Shown: positions 38,856 to 47,481 of the stretch, one piece after another
How positions within the stretch are numbered: the first letter of the stretch is position 1
Layout of the letters: the number at the start of each line of letters is the position of its first letter
The notes under the pieces: model-generated
Databases searched by the model: none
What the model saw: the letters and a program-made list of their open reading frames with translations, nothing else
Told to the model about the DNA's origin: nothing
From: Jeotgalibaca sp052266715
Lineage (GTDB): Bacteria; Bacillota; Bacilli; Lactobacillales; Aerococcaceae
NCBI GenBank assembly: GCA_052266715.1
Contig: JBQPRB010000009.1
Strand: one strand, 5' to 3'
Length of the DNA stretch: 64,000 nucleotides
Program-made: the position numbers and the translations under genes

Positions 38856-40094
38856 GTGAAATTTACACCTGTTATTATGGGTGCGAACCGCGGCTCATAC
38901 GGATTGGCACGCGCTTTTTATGAAAAATATGGCGTAAAAACCATCATCATCAGTCCGTTTCAAACCGGTCCCGTACGCTATTCCCGAATTCTTGATTTCT
39001 ATGTTCAGTCCCATATGCAAGACGTCACCGCGCTTCGTGAAACAATGGCTGCAATTGAACAGGATTATCCCGGGACAAAAAAACTAATCTTTGGTAGTGA
39101 CGATCGGTATGTGGAATTATTGATTAAACATAAATCGTGTTTTTCAAAAGATTGGCTTGTTCCTTATTCGGATTATGAGTCCTATCTGACTGTGACCGAT
39201 AAAACCTATTTTTATGAATTGTGTGAACGCCTGGATATTCCCTACCCGAGAACCGCGATAGTGAGAAATTCTGAAACGTTCGAGTTGGTTTATCCCGTTA
39301 TCATTAAACCGGCTCAATCATCCAGCTATCATAATCTGCAATTTGATGGGAAAGAAAAAGTTTATTTATGTCAAAATAGTGAGGAAGCACAGGCTGTGGT
39401 TACCCGTATCCGTCAGGCCGGCTATACGCAGAAATTAATCGTTCAAGAATATATTCCGGGGAATGATACGCATCTGGGCATCGTAACGGTTTATGTTTCC
39501 CAAAAGGATTTGCAGATAAAATTGTTTTCCTATGCCAATGTATTAGTAGATGATCCCACTCCTTCGGCTATTGGAAATAGTTTGGCGGGGTGGGTCCGTG
39601 AGGAGAAGCGTATCGAGGAACCCATTTCCCGTTTAATAGAAGCAACGGGTTTTTATGGATTTGCAACGTTGGATGTGAAATACGACGCACGACGGAATGA
39701 ATACATCTTTTTTGAATTAAACGGACGCTTGGGCTTGAGTAACTATTATGTTACCGCAGCAGGGCATAACGTAGCTGCTTACTATATAGAAGACTTTCTG
39801 CTTGGGAAGAATTTGCAGTTGGCTTCGTTTAATAAAGAAATCATCTACAGTTCCCTAACGAATCATCTGTTGGAAAAACATGTGGAGATGCCACATGCAA
39901 ACATTATGCCGGTAATAAATCCTTTGGCCGCACCCTATGAAACGCATTGGTTACGTAAAATGTATATAGGCATTTCCTCCCTTAATTTTTATCGAAAACT
40001 GTGGAAATATGAGTCTCTTGAAGAGAAAGTACAATCGGACGAGACAAAAGATAGGCATTATAAACCGCACCTATTGCAATCTAAAAGGCTGTAA
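38856..40094 (+). CDS. ATP-grasp ligase, D-aspartate ligase-like
   Basis: Starts at GTG after AAGGGAAGACAGCC. The 412 residues have an N-terminal preATP-grasp domain (FTPVIMGANRGSYGLARAF), PVIIKPAQSSSYHN, IVQEYIPGNDTH, and the metal-binding ATP-grasp motif FFELNGRLGLSNY. Overall it resembles Enterococcus faecium D-aspartate ligase, which activates D-Asp for the peptidoglycan crossbridge. Specificity (D-Asp or another amino acid) cannot be fixed by eye. It follows the ftsE fragment closely and ends at a terminator. Confidence 0.75.
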   Translation: MKFTPVIMGANRGSYGLARAFYEKYGVKTIIISPFQTGPVRYSRILDFYVQSHMQDVTALRETMAAIEQDYPGTKKLIFGSDDRYVELLIKHKSCFSKDWLVPYSDYESYLTVTDKTYFYELCERLDIPYPRTAIVRNSETFELVYPVIIKPAQSSSYHNLQFDGKEKVYLCQNSEEAQAVVTRIRQAGYTQKLIVQEYIPGNDTHLGIVTVYVSQKDLQIKLFSYANVLVDDPTPSAIGNSLAGWVREEKRIEEPISRLIEATGFYGFATLDVKYDARRNEYIFFELNGRLGLSNYYVTAAGHNVAAYYIEDFLLGKNLQLASFNKEIIYSSLTNHLLEKHVEMPHANIMPVINPLAAPYETHWLRKMYIGISSLNFYRKLWKYESLEEKVQSDETKDRHYKPHLLQSKRL

Positions 40095-40119
40095 ACAGAT
40101 TTCTGTTTACAGTCTTTTT
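40089..40119 (+). terminator. Terminator after ATP-grasp gene
   Basis: CTGTAAACAGA (40089-40099) pairs perfectly with TCTGTTTACAG (40102-40112), then a T run; the first arm overlaps the stop codon. Confidence 0.8.
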
Positions 40120-40132
40120 CGGTTATTGGTTG

Positions 40133-40345
40133 TTAGGTGTTGTGAAGGAAATGCCCTTCGGCCTGCGTGTTTGCTTGTGTACTGCCGTGGGACCGCCCTG
40201 AGCCGGTAGTCTCCGGGCTTGCAAGCCTCAAAGGGATCGTAGACGCTGAAGTATCAACGGTCCCTACTTTCGCATTGCCTCCTTGACACGGCCACAAGCA
40301 ACCCCACCGTCCTACGGGATTTCCGAGAAGAATACCTGCCACCAC
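40133..40345. ncRNA. GC-rich, strongly foldable block; candidate structured RNA or IS200/IS605 remnant
   Basis: This stretch is far more GC-rich than its surroundings. GCTTGTG-TACT-GCCGTG (40173-40189) pairs with CACGGC-CACAAGC (40287-40299). Directly inside, GGGACCG (40189-40195) pairs with CGGTCCC (40258-40264). Within that are GGCTTGCAAGCC and GCCGG/CCGGGC hairpins. The nested pairing suggests a multibranched RNA; strand is uncertain. An 86-codon open frame crosses it on the minus strand without a ribosome-binding site. I could not match a known RNA family. An omega-RNA-like end of a lost TnpB element is one guess. The remainder to 40418 shows nothing else. Confidence 0.4.
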
Positions 40346-40418
40346 CATAGATGATAGACCCCTTTTCTTATAGGTTCTGGATCGAAATAACACGTTGGAA
40401 CTTTTTTTAAAAACGCAA

Positions 40419-40433
40419 TGGTAAACGTTTGCA
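40419..40433. promoter_or_regulatory. cre site (CcpA) upstream of treP
   Basis: TGGTAAACGTTTGCA fits the catabolite-responsive-element pattern and overlaps the -35 of the treP promoter, a position that gives repression by CcpA. Confidence 0.65.
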
Positions 40434-40457
40434 AAATAAAATGAGTTGGGTTATGAT
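40429..40457 (+). promoter_or_regulatory. treP-treA promoter
   Basis: TTGCAA (40429-40434), a 17-nt spacer, TATGAT (40452-40457). Confidence 0.65.
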
Positions 40458-40470
40458 TAAAGTATCAATG

Positions 40471-40486
40471 ACTTGTATAGACAAGT
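40471..40486. promoter_or_regulatory. TreR operator
   Basis: ACTTGTATAGACAAGT is a near-perfect palindrome matching TreR sites (TTGTATATACAA type), placed just after the -10 and before treP. The treR gene is 4.5 kb away. Confidence 0.75.
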
Positions 40487-40503
40487 TAAAAGGAGGAGAA
40501 AAA

Positions 40504-41958
40504 ATGGCAGATTTTAAGAAAGATGCTGCAGATTTGCTCGAGCATATCGGGGGATCTGAAAACATTTCCGCAGTCTCTCACTGTGCAACTCGGATGCGTT
40601 TTGTATTAAACGACCCATCCGCGGCAGATGTTAAGAAAATCGAAGAAATTCCGGCTGTCAAAGGAACATTTACCCAGGCTGGTCAATTTCAGGTAATCGT
40701 CGGTAACGAAGTGCCAACATTCTATAACGAGTTCACGAAGGTATCCGGTAAAGAAGGCGTTTCAAAAGATGAAGCGAAATCAGCCGCAAAACAAAATCAA
40801 AATCCAGTTCAACGCGCCATGTCCGTTTTAGCAGAAATTTTTAGTCCACTTATTCCGGCGATTGTTGTTGGGGGTCTTATTTTAGGTTTCCGTAACGTTT
40901 TAGAGGGTATTGAATTTGCCAACGGTACAATTGTATCGAATTCCCAATTCTGGGCAGGGGTTAACCATTTCTTGTGGCTAATCGGTGAAGCGATCTTCCA
41001 CTTCCTACCAGTCGGTATTACCTGGAGTGTAACCAAAAAAATGGGAACCACTCAAATTCTGGGTATTGTTCTAGGGATTACCCTAGTTTCACCACAATTA
41101 TTAAATGCGTACGGTGTTGCTGACGCAGCTGCCGCGGGCGAAATTCCATTCTGGGATTTTGGATTCTTCCAAATCGACATGATTGGTTATCAAGCGCAAG
41201 TATTACCTGCCATGTTGGCTGGTTTCACCTTGGCTTATTTGGAAATCTGGCTACGTAAGTGGATCCCACAAGCTATTTCCATGATTTTTGTTCCACTGTT
41301 CTCTTTGGTACCAACGGTAATTATTGCCCATACCATCCTGGGTCCTATTGGTTGGCAAGTTGGTAACTGGATTTCCAACATTGTTTATTCAGGTATTACA
41401 AGCAGTTTCAGTTGGTTGTTTGGCCTTGTGTTTGGTGCACTGTACTCGCCTCTGGTTATTACAGGGCTTCACCACATGTCAAACGCTATCGACTTACAAT
41501 TGATTGCTGACTTCGAAGGAACACAACTATGGCCAATGATTGCTTTGTCAAACATTGCGCAAGGTTCTGCCGTATTATCAGTCATCTGGATGCATAGAGG
41601 AAACAAGAAAGAAGAGCAAGTTTCAATTCCAGCCATGATTTCTTGTTACTTGGGTGTAACGGAACCAGCGATGTTCGGTATTAACATCAAGTATATCTAT
41701 CCATTTGTGGCAGCTATGATTGGTTCAGGTATTGCAGGTTTGGTATCTGTATTGACAGGTGTTACAGCAGCATCCATTGGTGTTGGTGGTATTCCTGGAT
41801 TCTTGTCTATCCAATTTGAACACTGGCCAATGTTTTTCGTATCCATGGCTATCGCAATCGTGGTACCATTCCTATTGACTGTCGTGTTTGAAAAGAATGG
41901 TATCCTGGTACCAAAAGGCGAAGTTGACGAATCACCAGTTATTGAAACAGCAAACTAG
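40504..41958 (+). CDS. treP: PTS trehalose-specific EIIBC component
   Basis: Imports trehalose as trehalose-6-phosphate. ATG at 40504 follows AAAAGGAGGAGAAAAA. The 484 residues have an EIIB domain with the phosphorylated Cys27 in AVSHCATRMRF, then an EIIC domain of about ten membrane segments with GLHHMSNAIDLQLI and CYLGVTEPAMFGINIKYIYP. No EIIA domain is fused, so a free EIIA from elsewhere is needed. Confidence 0.95.
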   Translation: MADFKKDAADLLEHIGGSENISAVSHCATRMRFVLNDPSAADVKKIEEIPAVKGTFTQAGQFQVIVGNEVPTFYNEFTKVSGKEGVSKDEAKSAAKQNQNPVQRAMSVLAEIFSPLIPAIVVGGLILGFRNVLEGIEFANGTIVSNSQFWAGVNHFLWLIGEAIFHFLPVGITWSVTKKMGTTQILGIVLGITLVSPQLLNAYGVADAAAAGEIPFWDFGFFQIDMIGYQAQVLPAMLAGFTLAYLEIWLRKWIPQAISMIFVPLFSLVPTVIIAHTILGPIGWQVGNWISNIVYSGITSSFSWLFGLVFGALYSPLVITGLHHMSNAIDLQLIADFEGTQLWPMIALSNIAQGSAVLSVIWMHRGNKKEEQVSIPAMISCYLGVTEPAMFGINIKYIYPFVAAMIGSGIAGLVSVLTGVTAASIGVGGIPGFLSIQFEHWPMFFVSMAIAIVVPFLLTVVFEKNGILVPKGEVDESPVIETAN

Positions 41959-42040
41959 TATATTTAATAAGCAAGCTTAAACTGAGGAGCAAAGGTGAAG
42001 TTAACTTTTGCTCCTGTTTTAATGTATGAGGGGGTTTATC

Positions 42041-43693
42041 ATGGGACACTTTAAAGAAAAAGTTATTTATCAACTCTATCCAAAATCTTTTAAAGACTCG
42101 GATGGGAACGGCATTGGTGATATCAAAGGTATCATTGAAAAACTACCATATTTGGAAAAGTTAGGGATTGAAATGATCTGGATGAATCCAGTGTTCAAAT
42201 CACCGCAAAAAGACAATGGTTACGATGTGACGGATTATTATGCGATTGACCCGCTGTTTGGGACAATGGAAGACATTGATGCCTTAATTGCAAAAGCAAA
42301 GGAACACGGCATTGCCTTAATGTTTGATATGGTGTTTAACCATACTTCCACAACGCACGAGTGGTTCCAAAAAGCATTGGCAGGCGATAAAAAATACGAG
42401 GATTATTATATTATCAGAGAGCCTAAAGAAGACGGCAGCTTGCCTACAAATTGGCAATCGAAATTCGTTGGTGATGCTTGGGCTCCTTTTGGGGATACAG
42501 GTAAGTATTACCTATGTCTCTATGACAAAACACAGGCGGATTTGAACTGGCGCAACCCTGAAGTTCGCGAAGAACTTTATAAAGTGGTTAATTTCTGGTT
42601 GGAAAAAGGCATTGCTGGTTTCCGTTTTGACGTTCTGAACGTTATCGGAAAAGACGAAGTGTTGGTTGATAGTGAAGGCGGCAACGAAAAGAGTTTATAT
42701 ACAGACACACCGATTGTCCATGACTGGGTCCGGGAAATGAACCGCGAAAGTTTCGGGAATTACGAAGGCATAGTCACGGTCGGAGAAATGTCTTCAACAA
42801 CAGTAGAGAACGGTTTGCTGTATTCGGATCCAGCCCGCAATGAGCTATCGATGATTTTTAGTTTCCATCATTTAAAAGTGGATTATGTAGATGGCGAAAA
42901 ATGGAGTAACAAGCCCTTTGATTTCCTTGAATTGAAAAGTTTGTTGGATGAGTGGCAAGCTGGCATGTCCAATGGCAATGGTTGGAATGCCTTGTTCTGG
43001 AATAACCATGACCAACCCCGTGCCAACAGTCGGTTTGGTGATCCTGAAAACTATCCTTACGAAACGGCGACGATGCTTGCGCAAACGATGCATTTATTAC
43101 GGGGAACACCTTATGTTTATCAAGGTGAAGAGATTGGGATGGCCAATCCGGACTACGCCGATATCAATGCGTATGTGGATGTTGAATCACATAATGCCTA
43201 TGAAAATTTACGTTTGAAAGGCCAAACGCATGAAGAGGCAATGACCATTATCCGCCAAAAATCACGCGACAATGGACGTTCACCCATGCAATGGGATAAT
43301 AGTGAACATGCTGGCTTTACGACCGGAACACCATGGTTGAAAGTCGCAGAAAACTACCCACATGTTAACGTGGAAAAAGAAGTGTCCGAGGGGAAAATAT
43401 TCCCTTACTATCAAAAACTGATTCAGTTGCGGAAGGAAATGCCGATTATTTCTGATGGTTCCTACCAAGGCATTTTATTGGACGACAAAGAAGTTTATGC
43501 CTATATTCGTGAGAAAGACGGCCAACGTTTACTTGTCTTGAACCACTTTTACGCCAATGACTATACGCTTGAGTTGCCTCAAGAGTATGTTGATGAAACA
43601 GCGGAAGTAATCATCGGAAATTACCCCGATGCTAAACTTGAAAAATCGCTGACGCTTCGTCCCTACGAAACAGTGGCGTTTTTACTTGTTTGA
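42041..43693 (+). CDS. treA: Trehalose-6-phosphate hydrolase
   Basis: GH13 alpha-phosphotrehalase that splits trehalose-6-phosphate into glucose and glucose-6-phosphate. ATG at 42041 follows GAGGGGGTTTATC. The 550 residues carry the GH13 regions: DMVFNHTS, the nucleophile Asp in GFRFDVLNVI, the acid Glu in TVGEMSS and the third Asp in WNNHDQPR. It sits 80 bp behind treP. Confidence 0.96.
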   Translation: MGHFKEKVIYQLYPKSFKDSDGNGIGDIKGIIEKLPYLEKLGIEMIWMNPVFKSPQKDNGYDVTDYYAIDPLFGTMEDIDALIAKAKEHGIALMFDMVFNHTSTTHEWFQKALAGDKKYEDYYIIREPKEDGSLPTNWQSKFVGDAWAPFGDTGKYYLCLYDKTQADLNWRNPEVREELYKVVNFWLEKGIAGFRFDVLNVIGKDEVLVDSEGGNEKSLYTDTPIVHDWVREMNRESFGNYEGIVTVGEMSSTTVENGLLYSDPARNELSMIFSFHHLKVDYVDGEKWSNKPFDFLELKSLLDEWQAGMSNGNGWNALFWNNHDQPRANSRFGDPENYPYETATMLAQTMHLLRGTPYVYQGEEIGMANPDYADINAYVDVESHNAYENLRLKGQTHEEAMTIIRQKSRDNGRSPMQWDNSEHAGFTTGTPWLKVAENYPHVNVEKEVSEGKIFPYYQKLIQLRKEMPIISDGSYQGILLDDKEVYAYIREKDGQRLLVLNHFYANDYTLELPQEYVDETAEVIIGNYPDAKLEKSLTLRPYETVAFLLV

Positions 43694-43704
43694 TAAAAAA
43701 ATTA

Positions 43705-43747
43705 GAGCGGTCTTTGGTGGGATGAACCACTAAAGACCGCTTTTTTC
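43705..43747 (+). terminator. Terminator after treA
   Basis: AGCGGTCTTT-GGTGG pairs with ACCAC-T-AAAGACCGCT around a GATGA loop, followed by T. Confidence 0.85.
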
Positions 43748-43812
43748 GTAGGGGTAAAGATTGGTTATGGTATAATGAGCGTAAGAAAAGACATTATTTG
43801 GAGGGCGTTATC

Positions 43813-44943
43813 ATGGAAAAGAAACATTTATTGTCACTGGTAATTGTTGGTTTATTCGTCACAGGATGTAGACCCACTGGTACAGATGTTGAATCGTCCG
43901 ACTCCGTAATAAGTTCTGAATCACAAGTCGAATCAAGTTCCCAAAGCAGTTCAGAAGTTGAATCATCCGAATCATCCGAATCTTCTGAACCGGCAAATGA
44001 AACTGCCTCTATCGCAGCCTATTTCCCATTTGAAGAAAACGTAGCTTATTCATTTGTCGGTATGGGAAATGAATTTGCGACTTATACGAAATACCCTCAA
44101 TATCTAGAAAATAATCGGATTCAGTATGTAACCAACAATGGTGGGACTGAGACTGTTGAAGTTTTGGAATATGCAGACGGTACCTTGACTCAAGTTTTCC
44201 AACGTCCGGAAACATATTTCCGTGAAAATATGCTGAATAAAACCAGCGATGATGCCGGTACAATTCTATTGAAAGAACCGTTAGCGCTTGGAACTGCTTG
44301 GGACAATCCATCCGGGTCCGCTTCCGAAATTACGGCCATGAGTCTCTCGATAGAAACAATGCTTGGTACGTTTCCGGCTATCGAAGTGACAACAACCGAT
44401 GACGATACTATCACGAAACAGTATTATGTAGAGGGTATGGGATTGGTAAAAGAATTATTTACCGATAATGCCGGCTCATATGAAGTGACTTCCACTTTGG
44501 AAACCCGGAACGAAGACGCACCGGAAGCTAAAGTTATCCTTACTTTCTACCCGGACGCAAACGTGATGGGCTTGGAATCATCGGAGGTAAATGTCGCCTT
44601 CAATACGAATGATGTTACCCGCCATACCTTGACTGATTTGTTTAGACAAATTCCAGGAGTAGAATACGGGCGTCTCATTCCAGATTCAGCAACCATCAAT
44701 AGCTTATATTTGAATGATGATGGGCGCGTGTATATTGATTTCAATAACGCCTTGATTACGGATATGAATACTGGTTCTTCGGGAGAATCCCTTATCCTGC
44801 AAGGAATCGTCAATACAATCGGTACCTACTACGGGGTAGAAGAAGTAGTGTTGACGGTTGAAAATGAACCATACGAATCCGGTCACTTCTCTTTTGAAGA
44901 AGGCGAAGCGATGCGGGTTGATATGGAAGATGTCATTAAATAA
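43813..44943 (+). CDS. Lipoprotein with C-terminal GerMN-like domain
   Basis: Predicted cell-surface lipoprotein. ATG at 43813 (MEKKHLLSLVIVGLFVTGCR) follows TTGGAGGGCG; the lipobox is VTGC with Cys19. A Ser/Glu-rich spacer follows (about residues 25-65), then a central beta-rich domain and, from about residue 245, a GerMN-like domain (LTDLFRQIPG, RVYIDFNNALI, QGIVNTIGTYYGVEEV). GerMN domains are known from spore and envelope proteins; here the role is unknown and no sporulation genes are visible. It lies between treA and treR with its own ribosome-binding site. Confidence 0.75.
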   Translation: MEKKHLLSLVIVGLFVTGCRPTGTDVESSDSVISSESQVESSSQSSSEVESSESSESSEPANETASIAAYFPFEENVAYSFVGMGNEFATYTKYPQYLENNRIQYVTNNGGTETVEVLEYADGTLTQVFQRPETYFRENMLNKTSDDAGTILLKEPLALGTAWDNPSGSASEITAMSLSIETMLGTFPAIEVTTTDDDTITKQYYVEGMGLVKELFTDNAGSYEVTSTLETRNEDAPEAKVILTFYPDANVMGLESSEVNVAFNTNDVTRHTLTDLFRQIPGVEYGRLIPDSATINSLYLNDDGRVYIDFNNALITDMNTGSSGESLILQGIVNTIGTYYGVEEVVLTVENEPYESGHFSFEEGEAMRVDMEDVIK

Positions 44944-44945
44944 AT

Positions 44946-44992
44946 ACAAAAGACTGGAATCTCGCTATTCGGGCGAAATTCCAGTCTTTTGT
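44946..44992. terminator. Bidirectional terminator between lipoprotein gene and treR
   Basis: ACAAAAGACTGGAAT and ATTCCAGTCTTTTGT form a perfect 15-bp stem with A-rich/T-rich ends on either strand. Confidence 0.8.
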
Positions 44993-44998
44993 CATTTT

Positions 44999-45718
44999 TC
45001 AGTTCAAACTATGTTTTCGGCGTGCAAACTCAACAAATTTAAAACGGTCGAGGCGGTGACGCGATTCCGTATATTGGAAGAGGCGTGTATCTTCCAAGTA
45101 TACTTCACTCTTCACTGCGACAACGTGGGTATCATTATCCAATTTCATCAACTTACGATCTTCAAGTGTTGCGGGTTCAACCACAAACACCTTCTTGGCG
45201 TAAGCAATGTTAAGTCCCAATTCGCCTTCTAAATAATCATAAAGTGAATTTTCCGCTGCCTCAGAGGGTACAGCTTCAACTATTTCAGCGAGTAAGTAAT
45301 CTTTATCCAAAATAATAACTTCACCAGAAATTTTTCGTAAACGAAGCAAAGAAATGACTTCCTGATTCGCTGGTAAATTTAATGTCTCCGAAAGAAATTC
45401 GGAAATTTTTTCACGTTTATTCTTTATGACGATAGTCTCGCTCTCCATATTTTGCGCTTCCTGTATCTCTTTAAAGCTCGTCAATCCTGAAACAGGGAAA
45501 TTAAAACGTTGGATATCCAGAACGATTGAACCTTTACCTTGTTTTTTCTGAATATAGCCATTCTCCAATAATAGAGCTAAAGCTTTCCGGGTCGTTTCTC
45601 GGGATACACCATATATTTCAGACAGTGCTGTTTCGCTTGGTAATAAAGAGCCTGTCGCATATTCGAATTTTTCAATTTTACATCTAAGATCTAGATAAAT
45701 GTCATAAAATTTATTCAT
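44999..45718 (-). CDS. treR: Trehalose operon repressor TreR (GntR family)
   Basis: Repressor relieved by trehalose-6-phosphate. The 239 residues have an N-terminal winged helix with LPSETALSEIYGVSRETTRKAL, then a UTRA effector domain (about 85-235). The start follows AAAGGAGCTGGATACC. It is expected to bind the palindrome before treP. Confidence 0.92.
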   Translation of the reverse strand: MNKFYDIYLDLRCKIEKFEYATGSLLPSETALSEIYGVSRETTRKALALLLENGYIQKKQGKGSIVLDIQRFNFPVSGLTSFKEIQEAQNMESETIVIKNKREKISEFLSETLNLPANQEVISLLRLRKISGEVIILDKDYLLAEIVEAVPSEAAENSLYDYLEGELGLNIAYAKKVFVVEPATLEDRKLMKLDNDTHVVAVKSEVYLEDTRLFQYTESRHRLDRFKFVEFARRKHSLN

Positions 45719-45891
45719 GGTATCCAGCTCCTTTTATGATATGTATTTTACTATTGCATCAATTATGTATGGGCTTTCACACCTTTATTCTACCACACTT
45801 TCATAGATAAAACGCCGGGGACCATTATACCATCAAAAGCAGAAAATAGTATATCAAAATTGCGAAAAAATAATAGGCCAATCATAAATAC

Positions 45892-45920
45892 TTGCAATTA
45901 GTTAGTAATCCCTGTATAAT
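45892..45920 (+). promoter_or_regulatory. mnmE promoter
   Basis: TTGCAA (45892-45897), a 17-nt spacer, consensus TATAAT (45915-45920). The start site lies about 130 bp before mnmE. Confidence 0.8.
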
Positions 45921-45967
45921 TTCTGAGAATCAAAAACCGAGAATATATACATGTGTGTGACGCAGTC

Positions 45968-46016
45968 AAAGTGCTTAACCACCCCAAATGCCAAGGGGTG
46001 GAGTGGGCACTTTTTT
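45968..46016 (+). terminator. Terminator-like hairpin in the mnmE 5' leader
   Basis: AAAGTGC pairs with GCACTTT and, inside, CCACCCC with GGGGTGG; six T follow. It lies between the promoter and the gene, so it may act as an attenuator. No antiterminator or known riboswitch was recognised. Confidence 0.6.
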
Positions 46017-46057
46017 CATGCATAAAAATACATAAATCCAGGAAGGAGTGCGTTTCA

Positions 46058-47449
46058 TTGAATATTACTGAATTTGATACAATTGCTGCCATTTCAACGC
46101 CACCAGGAGAAGGGGCAATCGGAATTGTCCGCTTGAGCGGGGATGATGCCATTGCTATTGTGGATCGTTTGTATCAAGCGGGATCAAAAAGCTTGGTCGA
46201 CGTAGAAAGTCATACTATCAATTACGGCCATATCTATAATCCCAAAACGGGCGAAATGATTGATGAAGTGATGGTGAGTGTTATGCGCGCACCTAAAACC
46301 TTTACCCGCGAAGATATTGTGGAAATCAATTGTCACGGTGGGGTTGTCAGCGTCAACCGTTTATTACAAACTGTCTTGCAACATGGGGCTCGAATGGCTG
46401 AACCTGGTGAATTCACGAAACGTGCTTTCCTGAATGGCCGAATCGATTTGTCTCAAGCAGAAGCAGTCATGGACTTGATTCGTGCTAAAACAGATCGGGC
46501 GATGGACGTTGCCTTACGCCAGTTGGACGGTGATTTGTCCAGCCTGATCCGTAATATCCGCCAAATTATTTTGAACACGTTGGCGGAAGTAGAAGTAAAC
46601 ATCGACTATCCCGAATATGACGATGTCGAAGAAGTCACGACCCAATTATTAAAAGAAAAAACGATTGAAGTAAAAGGACATGTGGAACAATTACTCCGTA
46701 CGGCTAAACAAGGTAAAATCTTGCGGGAAGGTTTGGAAACAGCGATCATCGGACGCCCAAATGTTGGTAAATCAAGTTTATTGAACCGTTTGATCCGCGA
46801 GGAAAAAGCGATTGTAACGGATATTGCGGGGACAACCCGGGATACTATCGAGGAATATGTGAACGTAAATGGTGTACCTTTGAAACTGGTCGACACAGCG
46901 GGTATTCGTGAAACAGATGACGTCGTGGAACGTATTGGCGTGGAACGGAGCCGTAAAGCGTTACAGGATGCTGATTTAATCTTACTCCTTCTTAACCAAA
47001 GTGAAGGTTTAACACCGGAAGATATCGAATTGCTGGAAATAACGCAACAAGTGAATCGGATTATTTTATTGAATAAGAGCGACCTTGAAGCGAAAGTGAC
47101 ACCGATCGATTTGATGGCTTGGAGCGCACCAGAAAAAGTCATTTCAACCTCCATGCTGGAAAAAGTCGGCCTGGATTTGTTGGAAAAACAAATTTCGGAC
47201 ATGTTCTTTGCGGGGGAAACGGGTGAGCAGGATGCCACTTATATTTCCAACGTCCGTCATATCGCTTTGTTGAATGATACCGTGTCCTCATTAGAAGAAG
47301 TGCTGCAAGGTATCGAGGCGGAAATGCCGGTTGATTTAGTTCAAATCGATTTCACGCGTGCTTGGGAACTACTGGGAGAAATAACCGGTGATACAGTCCA
47401 GGACGAACTACTTACACAATTATTCAGCCAATTCTGTTTAGGTAAATAA
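46058..47449 (+). CDS. mnmE: tRNA modification GTPase MnmE
   Basis: With MnmG it modifies U34 of certain tRNAs. The start is TTG at 46058 (TTG AAT ATT ACT) with GGAAGGAG before it; the open frame reaches further upstream through the leader hairpin and is not expected to be translated. The 463 residues have the folate-binding N-domain ([19 protein letters not shown]), helical domain, and an inserted G domain ([32 protein letters not shown]). The C-terminal CLGK contains the catalytic Cys. Confidence 0.96.
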   Translation: MNITEFDTIAAISTPPGEGAIGIVRLSGDDAIAIVDRLYQAGSKSLVDVESHTINYGHIYNPKTGEMIDEVMVSVMRAPKTFTREDIVEINCHGGVVSVNRLLQTVLQHGARMAEPGEFTKRAFLNGRIDLSQAEAVMDLIRAKTDRAMDVALRQLDGDLSSLIRNIRQIILNTLAEVEVNIDYPEYDDVEEVTTQLLKEKTIEVKGHVEQLLRTAKQGKILREGLETAIIGRPNVGKSSLLNRLIREEKAIVTDIAGTTRDTIEEYVNVNGVPLKLVDTAGIRETDDVVERIGVERSRKALQDADLILLLLNQSEGLTPEDIELLEITQQVNRIILLNKSDLEAKVTPIDLMAWSAPEKVISTSMLEKVGLDLLEKQISDMFFAGETGEQDATYISNVRHIALLNDTVSSLEEVLQGIEAEMPVDLVQIDFTRAWELLGEITGDTVQDELLTQLFSQFCLGK

Positions 47450-47481
47450 AACGAGCTATCATCATAGAAAGGAATTAAAAT

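Noticed and set aside
40133..40393. An 86-residue protein on the minus strand
   Set aside because: No ribosome-binding site, no recognisable family, odd composition; the nested base pairing explains the block better.
45951..46025. A 24-codon leader peptide upstream of mnmE (ATG TGT GTG ...)
   Set aside because: No ribosome-binding site precedes it, and it has no run of regulatory codons.
45953..46057. N-terminal extension of mnmE
   Set aside because: The open frame runs through a terminator hairpin; TTG at 46058 has a good ribosome-binding site and matches the family start.
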